From: Mycolicibacterium frederiksbergense
GTDB lineage: Bacteria > Actinomycetota > Actinomycetes > Mycobacteriales > Mycobacteriaceae
DNA length: 64,000 bases
Reading direction: 5' to 3'
Assembly (NCBI RefSeq): GCF_029893345.1
Contig: NZ_JARXVE010000003.1
Coordinates: 744,001 to 808,000, forward strand
Shown one piece after another: positions 1 to 8,354 of the stretch. A program made the translations under genes and the position numbers. How positions within the stretch are numbered: position 1 is the first letter of the stretch; every line of letters starts with the position of its first letter. The notes below the pieces were generated by a model. That model ran no database searches, was not told the DNA's origin, and saw only the letters and a list, made by a program, of their open reading frames with translations.

Positions 1-2
1 CC

Positions 3-2063
3 GAACTGGAACGGGTGCAGCGACTGGGCTCGCCGCTGCCCAAGACCGAATACGAGATGCGGTCGCGCATCGCCCGGGCGCTCGACATCTCCGAGCGCGA
101 TCTGGTCTACGTCGCGGAGCTGATGGAACTCAAGCCCGACGAGTCGCGGTGGCGGCTGGCCGTGGAGAAAGTGTTGCGCGGGGCCGGATTACGCCTGCTG
201 GTTCCCGAGGTCCACCTCGAGCGGGCATTGCGCTTCGTCAACGAGAACGACATGCGTGGGCGGATCCAGCTGCAGCATGTCCAGCACGGGGCGCAACTGC
301 GTACCCCGCCGCCGGACACGCTGGCCACCAAACTCCAGCTCGCCGATCCGACGCACGACAGCGCGGTGGAAGCGCTCAACGTGATCGCCGCGGTCGGCGA
401 CTACGTCTGTGTCGACGGACCGGGGGAGTTCACCGAGCAGTCCCGGGCGGTCACCGACCAAGGCCTGCGCAAGGACAGCGGCCGGCTTTCGGTCAAGGAC
501 GACAGGTCGCGGCTGCGCCCGTCGGACTACATCTTCCTCGGCGGCACCGCGGCCAAAGTCGAAGCGCTGCAGGATGATCTGGCCGCCGCGCAGGATCTGT
601 ACCAGGTTGCCCGCACTGCCCGGGAGCGGCTCGATGAGCACCGCGGTCAGCTGCAGTCCCGCGAGCGGTCCTGCCGGGCACTGTGTGACCAGTTCATGCA
701 GTGGAGCGATATCGACACCGATTCGGTCGACGAGATGCTTGAGCGGCTCCAGGACGAGCACGATCTGCTGGTCTCGGACAATCCCGACGCCGAGCGGCTG
801 CAGCAGCGGGCCGACGAATGCTGGGAACGCGTCGAGAAGGTCATCCAGCAGATCGGCTCGCTCAACGAACGCGAGACCAACCTGGACCGCAGGCGGACCG
901 CGCTGCTGGAACTGAGCGAGACCCTGACCGAACGACTCGGGTCCACCCAAGTTCCGCCACACACCCGCGACACCCTCGACGGTTATGCCGCCGACATTGC
1001 GCTGACCCTTGAGTTGCTCGATTCCGAGCCGTACCGAAGCGAATTGGCGCGGGTCATCGGCCGGGAGCGCGACCGGCTGCGCGGCGACCGCAACCGGTCG
1101 CACGACGAGCTGGCCGGCATCATGGCCGCCTACGACAGCTCGTTCCCGGACGCCATCCCCAACGACAGCGATGTGTTCGACGAGCGGGTGCACGACTATG
1201 TGGCACTGTGCCGGCGGATCGACGAGCGCGAGTTGCCCGATGCCTATGACCGGATGCAGCGCCTGATCACCGAGCAGGCGCCCGGTGCGATCCTGAACCT
1301 GCACATGATTGCCGACAACGAGGCGCGGCGGATCACCGAGCAAATCGCCCGGGTCAACACCGGATTGGGCGCGGTGGAGTTCAACCGGGGCACCCGGCTG
1401 ACCCTGCATGCCGGTACCCGGCATCTGGCCGCAGTCGACGAACTCAACGAGAAGGCGCAGCGCATCTCCGCGCGGGTGTCGCTGGTGAGCTTCGGTGACG
1501 AGACCGCGATGTTCGAGCAGTACACCGACATCCTGCAATTGCGAAAGTTGTTGGCCGGCAACACACCCGAGGATCGGCAGTGGACCCGCGATGCGCTCGA
1601 TGTGCGTAATCGGTTTGTGCTGTACTGCGAGGAGCGGGACGCCGAGACCGGAGAGGTCATCCGGACCTACAGCAACTCCGGTGACAACTCCGGCGGTGAG
1701 CAGGAAAAGCTGATGGCGTTCTGTCTGGCCGGGGCGCTGAGCTTCAACCTGGCCAACCCGGACAGCAACGACACCCGACCGCTGTTCGCTCAGCTCATGC
1801 TGGACGAGGCATTCTCCAAGTCGGATCCGCAGTTCGCCCAGCAGGCCCTGTCGGCCTTCCGCAAGTTCGGTTTCCAGCTGGTGATCGTGTCGACGGTGCA
1901 GAACAGCACGACGATCCAGCCCTACATCGACAATGTGGTGATGGTGTCCAAGTCCGATGCCTCGGCCCCCAATGCCCGGCCGGTGGCGTCGGTCACCTCG
2001 GCGTCGATCTCCGAATTCGCCGATCTGCGGCGCCATTCGGGGGATGCGGTACCCAGCGTGTGA
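3..2063 (+). CDS. Wadjet/MksBEF-type SMC-like ATPase (JetC/MksB family), C-terminal part
   Basis: The reading frame is open from the first bases, so the N-terminus with the Walker A motif lies outside the window; the GTG at 15 is probably internal. The visible 686 residues hold long charged, heptad-like stretches (about nt 540-1500) typical of SMC coiled coils. They are followed by an ABC signature (SGGEQEK near nt 1690), a Walker B segment (LMLDEAF near nt 1800) and an H-loop-like LVIVSTVQ. A KDDRSRLR segment near nt 500 resembles the nucleotide-head region of Wadjet JetC proteins. Such ATPases form a condensin-like complex with kleisin and accessory subunits, and with JetD they restrict plasmid DNA. 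No JetD gene follows; the next gene is convergent. Family assignment is fairly sure; a function in plasmid defence is inference. Confidence 0.75.
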   Translation, partial: ELERVQRLGSPLPKTEYEMRSRIARALDISERDLVYVAELMELKPDESRWRLAVEKVLRGAGLRLLVPEVHLERALRFVNENDMRGRIQLQHVQHGAQLRTPPPDTLATKLQLADPTHDSAVEALNVIAAVGDYVCVDGPGEFTEQSRAVTDQGLRKDSGRLSVKDDRSRLRPSDYIFLGGTAAKVEALQDDLAAAQDLYQVARTARERLDEHRGQLQSRERSCRALCDQFMQWSDIDTDSVDEMLERLQDEHDLLVSDNPDAERLQQRADECWERVEKVIQQIGSLNERETNLDRRRTALLELSETLTERLGSTQVPPHTRDTLDGYAADIALTLELLDSEPYRSELARVIGRERDRLRGDRNRSHDELAGIMAAYDSSFPDAIPNDSDVFDERVHDYVALCRRIDERELPDAYDRMQRLITEQAPGAILNLHMIADNEARRITEQIARVNTGLGAVEFNRGTRLTLHAGTRHLAAVDELNEKAQRISARVSLVSFGDETAMFEQYTDILQLRKLLAGNTPEDRQWTRDALDVRNRFVLYCEERDAETGEVIRTYSNSGDNSGGEQEKLMAFCLAGALSFNLANPDSNDTRPLFAQLMLDEAFSKSDPQFAQQALSAFRKFGFQLVIVSTVQNSTTIQPYIDNVVMVSKSDASAPNARPVASVTSASISEFADLRRHSGDAVPSV

Positions 2064-2079
2064 CCCTGCGTCGAACGCG

Positions 2080-2760
2080 TCAGGGCCAGCTTTCGCGCTG
2101 TCGCTCAAGTCCGTCGAGGATGAGGTCGAGTCCGATGTCGAACTCTTCGGCATACGCGTAACCCGGGTTCAGCGCGCGGTCGACGATCATCTCGGCGAGG
2201 TGCGGATACTCGTCGCGGGGCATCTGTTTCAGGATCGAGCCGGCCACTTCCTCGAGCTCGGTGGATGATTGAAAGGGCAGGCTGAGCTGCTGGAGTGTGA
2301 AGCCGTAGGTGTAGCTGTCCAGCACCGAGAATGCGTGTGCCGCACCGGCAATCGAGAAACCTCCCGACCGCAGGCAGGCGATGGCTGCGTTGTGCTGGCG
2401 CAGCGTCGCGTGACCCGGGTTTGCCCGTGAGTCCATCAGGCGGATCGCCCACGGGTGGCGGATCATTGCGTCGCGCATCGACACCGCCCGCCGTCGCATA
2501 GCTGTCCTCCAGTCCACATCGCCGGATGGGAGCTCGATTTCGTCGAAGACGATGTCGACCATGCCGTCGAGGATCAGGTCCTTGTTGCGGAAGTGGTGGT
2601 AAAGCGACATCGACTCGACGCCGAGTCGCTCACCGAGCCTGCGCATGCTCGGCACGCCGGTGCCGGCCTCGTCCGCCAACGCGACCGCTGTGCGAAGCAC
2701 CAGCTCCTTGCTGAGCGGCTTACGGCGGGGTGCGGGCGCGTCGGTTTCGTCGGTGGTCAC
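2080..2760 (-). CDS. TetR-family transcriptional regulator
   Basis: A 226-residue protein with a GTG start at 2760 preceded by AGGAG. The N-terminal helix-turn-helix (about residues 20-60) carries the typical MSLYHHFRNKDLILDGM recognition-helix and linker pattern. The rest looks like the tetracycline-repressor-type C-terminal ligand domain (TetR_C). It is transcribed away from the NAD(P)-binding gene at 2872. The intervening region contains two CCTTA-type palindromes, so it probably represses itself and that operon. Its 3' end lies 16 bp from the end of the convergent SMC-like gene. The ligand cannot be told from the sequence. Confidence 0.85.
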   Translation of the reverse strand: MTTDETDAPAPRRKPLSKELVLRTAVALADEAGTGVPSMRRLGERLGVESMSLYHHFRNKDLILDGMVDIVFDEIELPSGDVDWRTAMRRRAVSMRDAMIRHPWAIRLMDSRANPGHATLRQHNAAIACLRSGGFSIAGAAHAFSVLDSYTYGFTLQQLSLPFQSSTELEEVAGSILKQMPRDEYPHLAEMIVDRALNPGYAYAEEFDIGLDLILDGLERQRESWP

Positions 2761-2793
2761 GAGGAGCTCTCCTGTCTCGCGGGTCGAGGCCGC

Positions 2794-2835
2794 TTGACAA
2801 CCTTACGCCGCAAGGCTGTACCTTACGCCATAAGG
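2794..2835 (+). promoter_or_regulatory. Promoter with tandem TetR-type operators
   Basis: A consensus -35 TTGACA (2794-2799) is followed after 17 bp by TGTACC. Two 15-bp imperfect palindromes overlap it: CCTTACGCCGCAAGG (2801-2815) and CCTTACGCCATAAGG (2821-2835), with 20 bp from start to start, about two helical turns. The second has perfect CCTTA/TAAGG arms around a 5-nt spacer. Their position between a TetR gene and its divergent neighbour makes binding of two repressor dimers the simplest reading; this is inference. Confidence 0.6.
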
Positions 2836-2871
2836 TAGATGCGCGGCGGCGAGCGGAGGAGGGGCCGGAAA

Positions 2872-3600
2872 ATGATCGGTTCAGACGGAATGGGCAAGCC
2901 GGGCGCGGCGAAGCGAGTCTGCATCGTGGGCGCATCCGGAAAGCTCGGACGCTACATGGTGCAGCACGCACTGGACCGCGGATACGAAGTCGTGGGTGTC
3001 TGCCGCGAGCGGAGCGTATCCAAGCTTGACGATTTCAAGGGCCGAATCACCGTGGTCGCTGGAGCCACCGACGATCCCTCGGTCATTGCACGGGCGGTGA
3101 GCCGATGCGACGCCGTGCTCACGGTTCTAGTTCCATGGGGGGTGCACGGATACGCCTCGGGCACCGCCCAGGCAGTGCTCGACCACGCCTGCCCCGGTGC
3201 CCGCCTGGTGTTCTCCTGTGGGTGGCACATCACCCTCGATGGCAAGGACGTCTACTCCCGGAAGTTCAAGCTGTATGCGGCCGTGTTCGGGCGGCTAGCC
3301 AAATTGGCCCGGGTGGTGGATGTCGACGACCAGGTAGAGGCGTGCCGGATGATCTTTGCCAGTGACACCCGCTGGACGGTCGTGCGTGGCAGCGACTTGG
3401 AGGAAGGTGGCAGTCAGGGATTGCCGGTGTGGAGCCGGCACGTGGGCGATCCCGTTCTTGCGAGCAACCTGACCCGTCGCGTGGACTACGCATACTTCAT
3501 GGTCGAGGCGGTGGAGAACGACGCCCTTGTCCACGAAGCTCCGGCCATCGTCGGACGGCTGACTCCGTCTGCTCTCGCTCACACCGGCAATCCGTCGTGA
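2872..3600 (+). CDS. NAD(P)-binding Rossmann-fold protein (atypical SDR / NmrA-like)
   Basis: The chosen ATG at 2872 has a strong GGAGGGG ribosome site; an in-frame ATG at 2839 would add 11 residues but lacks one. The protein is 242 residues. The glycine-rich nucleotide-binding motif (IVGASGKLGRYM) begins about residue 14. It is followed by the β2 region VVGVCRE and an acidic-to-GATDD segment, as in atypical short-chain dehydrogenases that act as NAD(P)H-dependent reductases or sensors. No classical YxxxK is obvious. Its stop codon overlaps the start of the next membrane-protein gene, so the two are co-translated and probably controlled by the divergent TetR gene. Substrate unknown. Confidence 0.75.
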   Translation: MIGSDGMGKPGAAKRVCIVGASGKLGRYMVQHALDRGYEVVGVCRERSVSKLDDFKGRITVVAGATDDPSVIARAVSRCDAVLTVLVPWGVHGYASGTAQAVLDHACPGARLVFSCGWHITLDGKDVYSRKFKLYAAVFGRLAKLARVVDVDDQVEACRMIFASDTRWTVVRGSDLEEGGSQGLPVWSRHVGDPVLASNLTRRVDYAYFMVEAVENDALVHEAPAIVGRLTPSALAHTGNPS

Positions 3601-4298
3601 GTGTCTGTTCTGTGTCCGCCCCGCCAACCACGCCCAAGGCGCTCGCGACAATCGCTGGGTGCCTCTATCTGACTTCTGCCGTGCTCACAATCTTCGCCGG
3701 GGTGGTGAACGCACGCACCGTCGTATCCGGAAACGCGGCGGCCACGACCGCCAACATAGAAACCTCTGTCACGTTGTTCCGGATTGGGTTCGTCAGCGAA
3801 CTCGTAGGTGCCACGGCATTTTTGGCCACGGGTATGGCCCTGTACCTTCTGCTCAAACACGTCAACCAGATGGCCGCTGCCGCAATGGTGACGATCGTGG
3901 CGGTCAGCGTCGCGGTCCAAAGCTCGAGCCTGCTCAACCAAAAGGCGGCGCTGATGATCGCGACCGGCCACTACGGTTTCAGCCCAACAACTTCCGAGCA
4001 GCTGGCCATGTTGTTCGTCGACCTCCAACACGACGGATATCTGATCGCGCAAACGTACTTCGGCCTGTGGCTGCTGCCGCTGGGCTACCTGGTGGTCAAA
4101 TCGGGCTACTTCCCCAAGGCGGTGGGTATCCTGCTGATGATCGGATGCTTCGGTCACCTCATGGACGTGTTCGCCCGCTCTCTCACCCCGAACTTCGGCG
4201 AAACCGCTTCGCCTTTCGCTCTCGGCGTCGCGGCGGTGGCGGAACTCTCGTTCATCGTGTGGCTGCTGGTGAAGGGCGTGGAGGTACCCGCGTCCTGA
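3597..4298 (+). CDS. DUF4386-like multi-pass membrane protein
   Basis: The GTG at 3597 overlaps the stop of the preceding gene (GTGA), which suggests translational coupling and gives 233 residues; a GTG at 3612 is the alternative. Six hydrophobic segments are visible. The first includes ATIAGCLYLTSAVLTIFAG, and later ones surround a conserved-looking DGYLIAQTYFGLWLLPLGYL region as in DUF4386 proteins. Members are uncharacterised integral membrane proteins often found next to TetR regulators. A perfect 18-bp inverted repeat lies just downstream. Function unknown. Confidence 0.7.
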   Translation: MSVCSVSAPPTTPKALATIAGCLYLTSAVLTIFAGVVNARTVVSGNAAATTANIETSVTLFRIGFVSELVGATAFLATGMALYLLLKHVNQMAAAAMVTIVAVSVAVQSSSLLNQKAALMIATGHYGFSPTTSEQLAMLFVDLQHDGYLIAQTYFGLWLLPLGYLVVKSGYFPKAVGILLMIGCFGHLMDVFARSLTPNFGETASPFALGVAAVAELSFIVWLLVKGVEVPAS

Positions 4299-4311
4299 AA
4301 ATGCGTCGAGC

Positions 4312-4357
4312 CTGCGTACAGATCGCGATCCAGCGAGAAATCGCGATCTGTACGCAG
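4312..4357. terminator. Perfect 18-bp intergenic palindrome between convergent genes
   Basis: Arms 4312-4329 and 4340-4357 (CTGCGTACAGATCGCGAT and its exact complement) enclose a 10-nt loop. It sits in the 69-bp gap between two convergent genes, so it could end transcription from both sides. No long T tract follows, as is usual for mycobacterial hairpins. It resembles the other intergenic palindromes in this window. Confidence 0.6.
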
Positions 4358-4367
4358 TTTCGGCGCG

Positions 4368-5192
4368 TCAGAGCCCGGCGACCGTCGCGGACAGGTGCGG
4401 GTAGCCCTTCGACAGGTTTCGCAGGGTCAGCTCCCAGCCGTCGGCGTCGCGCTCGACGTAGAGCCCGGCCCGCGCCGGCAGCACCACCGGCTTGGCGAAC
4501 CGCACCGAGTACTTCACCGCATCGGGGAGCTGTCCCTCGATGTTGGCCAGAACGGCTGCGGCGCTGAACATTCCGTGGGCGATAACGGTGGGGAAGCCGA
4601 ACGCCTTGGCGGCCAGCCCGTTGGTGTGGATGGGGTTGTGGTCCCCGCCCACCGAGGCGTAGCGCCGGATCTGGCCCGGGGTGATGGTCAGAACGGCGTT
4701 GGGCGGCGGCAGCTTCGGCTGCTTCTGCGGCTCCGGCTTGGGCTCGTCGGACAGGCTGGTTCGCTGCTGATGCAGGAAGGTCGTCACCTGATGCCAGGCG
4801 GTATCGTTGCCCACCTTCAGCTCGGTGACGATGTCCACCAGCAGGCCCTTGCGATGTTCCCGCAGGTTCTCCGCATGCACCGCCGCGCTGACGGAATCGG
4901 TCACCTTGATCGGCCGGTACTGGGTGATGTGGTTTTCGGTGTGCACCGCACCCATTGCGGCGAACGGGAAATCGAATCCGGTGACCAGCGACATCACCGT
5001 CGGGAAGGTCAGTGCGAATGGATAGGTGAGCGGCAACGTGTCATTGAACCGTAGCCCGGTCACCTGTGCATAGGCGGCGACATTGGCCGGATCGATGCGC
5101 AGGTTGTCGACGACGACGGTGCGCGTGGGCAGGGTGTCGCTGCGTTGGACGAACGGCAGCGCACCCACCACGGCCCGGAGCATGTTGTTCAC
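4368..5192 (-). CDS. htdX: (R)-specific 3-hydroxyacyl-thioester dehydratase, MaoC family (HtdX-like)
   Basis: A 274-residue double hot-dog protein. The C-terminal half carries the hydratase-2 motif (YASVGGDHNPIH followed by AKAFGFPTVIAHGMFS, nt about 4570-4665), with the catalytic Asp and His present. The N-terminal half is the degenerate hot-dog domain. It matches the remembered Rv0241c HtdX in length and layout. It would dehydrate or hydrate 3-hydroxyacyl thioesters in fatty-acid metabolism. It starts 4 bp after the end of fabG4, so reductase and dehydratase form one operon for two successive FAS-II-like steps. Confidence 0.9.
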   Translation of the reverse strand: MNNMLRAVVGALPFVQRSDTLPTRTVVVDNLRIDPANVAAYAQVTGLRFNDTLPLTYPFALTFPTVMSLVTGFDFPFAAMGAVHTENHITQYRPIKVTDSVSAAVHAENLREHRKGLLVDIVTELKVGNDTAWHQVTTFLHQQRTSLSDEPKPEPQKQPKLPPPNAVLTITPGQIRRYASVGGDHNPIHTNGLAAKAFGFPTVIAHGMFSAAAVLANIEGQLPDAVKYSVRFAKPVVLPARAGLYVERDADGWELTLRNLSKGYPHLSATVAGL

Positions 5193-5196
5193 CAGC

Positions 5197-6549
5197 TCAC
5201 GCGCCCAACATGGCCTGGCCGCAGACCCGGATCGTGTTGCCGGTCACCGCATTCGAGGCCGGGCTGGCGAAGTAGGCGATCAGCTCGGCCACGTCTACCG
5301 GCTGCCCGCCCTGGAACAGTGAGTTCAGCCGGCGGCCCACCTCGCGGGTGGCCAGTGGGATCGCCTCGGTCATCTTGGTCTCGATGAATCCCGGGGCCAC
5401 CGCGTTGATGGTGATGTTTTTTGGGGCCAGTACTGGTGCTAGTGCGTCGGCCAGCCCGATCATCCCGGCCTTGGTGGCGGCGTAGTTGGTCTGCCCGCGG
5501 TTACCGGCGATGCCGGCCATCGAGGACAGGCCGACCACCCGGCCACCTTCGCCGAGGGTGCCGTTGGCCACCAGGCCCTCGGTGAGTCGTTGCGGGGCAA
5601 GCAGATTGACGGCGATGACGGCGTCCCAGCGGCCCTCGTCCATGTTGGCCAGCAGCTTGTCGCGGGTGATCCCGGCGTTGTTGACCAGCACGTCGATCTT
5701 GCCGCCGTGATGTTCGGCGACATGCGCGGTGATCTTCTCGACTGCGTCGTCGGCGGTGACGTCGAGGGTCAGCGCGGTGCCGCCGACCTTCTCGGCGACC
5801 TTGGCCAGATCCTCGGCGGCCTGCGGGACGTCCACGGCCACCACGGTCGCGCCGTCGCGGGCGAACACCTCGGCGATGGTGGCCCCGATGCCGCGGGCCG
5901 CTCCGGTAACCACGGCGACCTTGCCGGCCAGCGGCTTGTCCCAGTCGGCCGGCGGCGTGGAATCGGCGGCGCCGACCCGGAACACCTGCCCGTCCACATA
6001 GGCCGATTTGGCCGAGAGGATGAATCGCAGGGTGGACTCCAGGCCGGTCGCGGCGGGTTTGGCGTCGGCGGCCAGGTAGACCAGGGAAACGGTGGCGCCG
6101 CGGCGCAGCTCCTTGCCCAGTGAGCGGGTGAAGCCTTCCAGGGCGCGCTGGGCGATCTGTGCGTGCACGCTGCCGGCCTGCTCCGGGGTGGTGCCGATGA
6201 CCACGACGCGCGCGCACGAGCCCAGGTTGCGCAGCACCGGGGTGAAGAATTTGTACAGCTCCTTGAGCCCGGACGCGTCGGTGATGCCGGTGGCGTCGAG
6301 CACCACGCCGCCGAAGGAATCGGCCCAGCGGCCGCCGATGTTGTTGGACACCACGTCGTAGTCGTCGGCCAGGGCGACGCGCAGCGGTTCGGCGACGCGT
6401 CCCTCCCCGCCGATCAGCAGTGAGCCGGCCAGCGGGGGCTGACCGGGGCGGTAGCGGCGCAAGGTTTCGGGTTGCGGCACGCCCAGCTGCTTGGCCAGGA
6501 ACGATCCCGGCCCGGAGTTGAGCACTTGGGATAACAGGTCGGAAGCCAC
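5197..6549 (-). CDS. fabG4: 3-oxoacyl-[ACP/CoA] reductase FabG4
   Basis: A 450-residue long-form FabG. Residues 1-210 form a flavodoxin-like N-terminal domain that has lost catalytic residues. The C-terminal domain is a full ketoreductase with the TGAARGIGA cofactor motif, VNNAG, and the catalytic Ser and Tyr-x-x-x-Lys (GLSSMAG ... YAATK, nt about 5475-5530). Long FabGs are high-molecular-weight NADH-dependent reductases, and the M. tuberculosis counterpart is Rv0242c. The GTG start at 6549 is preceded by AAAGGCGG. It leads the fabG4-htdX operon and is divergent from fadA2 across a short palindrome-bearing spacer. Confidence 0.92.
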   Translation of the reverse strand: MASDLLSQVLNSGPGSFLAKQLGVPQPETLRRYRPGQPPLAGSLLIGGEGRVAEPLRVALADDYDVVSNNIGGRWADSFGGVVLDATGITDASGLKELYKFFTPVLRNLGSCARVVVIGTTPEQAGSVHAQIAQRALEGFTRSLGKELRRGATVSLVYLAADAKPAATGLESTLRFILSAKSAYVDGQVFRVGAADSTPPADWDKPLAGKVAVVTGAARGIGATIAEVFARDGATVVAVDVPQAAEDLAKVAEKVGGTALTLDVTADDAVEKITAHVAEHHGGKIDVLVNNAGITRDKLLANMDEGRWDAVIAVNLLAPQRLTEGLVANGTLGEGGRVVGLSSMAGIAGNRGQTNYAATKAGMIGLADALAPVLAPKNITINAVAPGFIETKMTEAIPLATREVGRRLNSLFQGGQPVDVAELIAYFASPASNAVTGNTIRVCGQAMLGA

Positions 6550-6593
6550 TTCAGCCGCCTTTCGCTTCGTGGTACTGCGTTGTCCATACTGAA

Positions 6594-6609
6594 CTTACTC
6601 CAGAGTAAG
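6594..6609. promoter_or_regulatory. 16-bp palindrome between fabG4 and fadA2
   Basis: CTTACTC-CA-GAGTAAG is a perfect palindrome with 7-bp arms in the 109-bp divergent spacer. A similar TTAC-N6-GTAA palindrome lies upstream of fadE5 (15597-15614), which suggests one regulator, possibly TetR-like, for this fatty-acid gene set. Confidence 0.5.
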
Positions 6610-6658
6610 AACAGTGGGTAATATAGCCCCGGACGACCCGACAGTGGGAGGCAAACAC

Positions 6659-7960
6659 ATGGCGAACAACAATGCCCGGCGGCGGGTTGCCGTACTGGGT
6701 GGCAGCAGGATTCCGTTCGCGCGGTCCGACGGCGCGTACGCCAACGCCTCCAATCAGGACATGTTCACCGCCGCCCTGGATGGGCTGATCGAACGCTTCG
6801 ACCTGGCCGGCGAGCGGCTCGACGCGGTGATCGGTGGGGCGGTGCTCAAGCACAGCCGCGACTTCAACCTGATGCGCGAATGCGTGCTGGGCAGCGCGCT
6901 GTCGGCCTACACCCCGGCCTTCGACATCCAGCAGGCCTGCGGCACCGGATTGCAGGCCGCGATCGCCGCGGCCGACGGGGTGGCCGCCGGCCGCTACGAG
7001 GTGGCCGCGGCCGGTGGTGTGGACACCGCATCGGACGCCCCCATCGCCTTCGGTGACGATCTGCGCCGGGTGCTGCTGGGCCTGCGCCGGTCCAAGTCCA
7101 ATCTCGACCGGCTCAAGCTGGTCGGCAAGCTGCCGGCCGCGCTGGGTGTGGAGATCCCGGTCAACAGCGAGCCGCGCACCGGCATGTCGATGGGCGAGCA
7201 CGCCGCGGTCACCGCCAAGAAGATGGGCGTCAAGCGCGTCGACCAGGATGAACTGGCGGCAGCCAGTCACCGCAACATGGCCGCCGCCTACGACAGCGGC
7301 TTCTTCGACGATCTGGTGACCCCGTTCCTCGGCCTGTACCGCGACAACAACCTGCGGGCCGATTCCACGGTGGAAAAGCTGGCGAAGCTGCGACCGGTGT
7401 TCGGCGTCAAGGCCGGCGACGCGACCATGACCGCGGGCAACTCCACCCCGCTGACCGATGGCGCGTCGGTGGCGCTGCTGGCCAGCGAGGACTGGGCCCA
7501 GGCGCACGGTCACGAGCCGCTGGCCTACTTCGTCGACTCGGAGACGGCCGCCGTCGACTACGTCAACGGGCCGGACGGCCTGCTGATGGCACCCACCTAT
7601 GCGGTGCCCCGGTTGCTCGCGCGCAACGGGCTGACCCTGCAGGACTTCGATTTCTACGAGATTCACGAGGCGTTTGCGTCGGTGGTGCTGGCCACTTTGG
7701 CGGCCTGGGAGTCCGATGAGTACTGCAAGGAGCGGCTCGGCTTGAGCGCTGCGCTGGGAAGCATCGACAGAACCAAGCTCAACGTCAATGGCTCCTCGTT
7801 GGCCGCGGGGCATCCGTTCGCTGCCACCGGCGGGCGGATCGTGGCGCAACTGGCCAAGCAGCTGGCCGAGAAGCGCAAGCAGACCGGTCAGCCGGTTCGC
7901 GGCCTGATCTCCATCTGTGCGGCCGGCGGCCAGGGCGTCACGGCGATCCTGGAGGCGTAG
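6659..7960 (+). CDS. fadA2: Acetyl-CoA acetyltransferase / thiolase FadA2
   Basis: A 433-residue thiolase. The acylation Cys lies in QQACGTGLQ (Cys94), the conserved His in EIHEAFAS, and the second Cys in ICAAGGQG near the C-terminus. A NGSSLAAGHPFAATGGR loop is also present. The ATG at 6659 has a GGGAGG site; an in-frame upstream start at 6614 was rejected. It matches the remembered Rv0243 closely. It catalyses thiolytic cleavage or condensation of 3-ketoacyl-CoA, and sits divergent from fabG4-htdX. The next 394 bp contain no protein gene but several RNA-like hairpins. Confidence 0.93.
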   Translation: MANNNARRRVAVLGGSRIPFARSDGAYANASNQDMFTAALDGLIERFDLAGERLDAVIGGAVLKHSRDFNLMRECVLGSALSAYTPAFDIQQACGTGLQAAIAAADGVAAGRYEVAAAGGVDTASDAPIAFGDDLRRVLLGLRRSKSNLDRLKLVGKLPAALGVEIPVNSEPRTGMSMGEHAAVTAKKMGVKRVDQDELAAASHRNMAAAYDSGFFDDLVTPFLGLYRDNNLRADSTVEKLAKLRPVFGVKAGDATMTAGNSTPLTDGASVALLASEDWAQAHGHEPLAYFVDSETAAVDYVNGPDGLLMAPTYAVPRLLARNGLTLQDFDFYEIHEAFASVVLATLAAWESDEYCKERLGLSAALGSIDRTKLNVNGSSLAAGHPFAATGGRIVAQLAKQLAEKRKQTGQPVRGLISICAAGGQGVTAILEA

Positions 7961-8084
7961 CTTGCGGAGCCGACCATGGGGTGCGGAGGCTTAGGGTGCG
8001 GCCCCGGCCGCCGCGAAAACATCCGAAAAGTTTGTTTCGAAGATGTGTAACGGCAGCGGGGTAGGGGTCGATACACGGGTAGCT

Positions 8085-8124
8085 CCGTGTTGCCGTCTGA
8101 CCCCCCGACCCGACGGCAACACGG
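8085..8124 (+). other. Hairpin with C-rich loop downstream of fadA2
   Basis: Perfect 13-bp arms (8085-8097, CCGTGTTGCCGTC, and 8112-8124) enclose a 14-nt loop containing six consecutive C (8101-8106). It lies 125 bp past fadA2, so it may end that transcript or belong to a small RNA. C-rich loops are a known theme among mycobacterial sRNAs, but no identity is claimed. A second small palindrome with 7-bp arms (GAATTCC-GGC-GGAATTC) follows at 8139-8155. Confidence 0.45.
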
Positions 8125-8205
8125 GGCCACTACCAGCTGAATTCCGGCGGAATTCGACCGTATTTTTCTCTGGTACGAGGGGTGCCCGAGGCGTACGATC
8201 GACGG

Positions 8206-8331
8206 TACGACGGGTTCGGGAGTGACTGATCCAAAGAGTCGGTGCAGGGGTGAAAGACCGGCTGCGTGAGACGAATTGCAACGCCCCCAAGTGTCCTCCC
8301 GAACCCGCCCCTTCTTGTCTTCTTTTTGTCT
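8206..8331 (+). ncRNA. Candidate structured small RNA or 5' leader
   Basis: A perfect 12-bp long-range stem pairs 8211-8222 (CGGGTTCGGGAG) with 8296-8307 and encloses 73 nt. Possible inner helices are GACT/AGTC, GCAG/CTGC and GCGT/ACGC. The stem is followed by a pyrimidine-rich tract with five T (8308-8331). A -10 box TACGAT (8194-8199) would place the start about 8206, exactly at the base of the stem. No convincing -35 is seen, and a CGTAC/GTACG palindrome (8192-8209) covers the start. Promoter, closed structure and T-rich end together suggest an independent sRNA or an attenuator leader for the gene at 8355. No known family was recognised. Confidence 0.45.
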
Positions 8332-8354
8332 GCCATCCCGCTTAGCGTGGTTCC

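Noticed and set aside
189-2153. 654-codon minus-strand frame opposite the SMC-like gene
   Set aside because: Low-complexity composition expected of a GC-rich shadow frame; the + frame carries clear ABC ATPase motifs.
8223-8295. FMN riboswitch, suggested by GCAGGGGTGAAAGACCGGC
   Set aside because: Resembles only one FMN arm; the other conserved arms and junction are absent and the element is too short.
8206-8331. tRNA or tRNA-Sec
   Set aside because: No T-arm GGTTCRA motif, acceptor arm or anticodon arm in either orientation.
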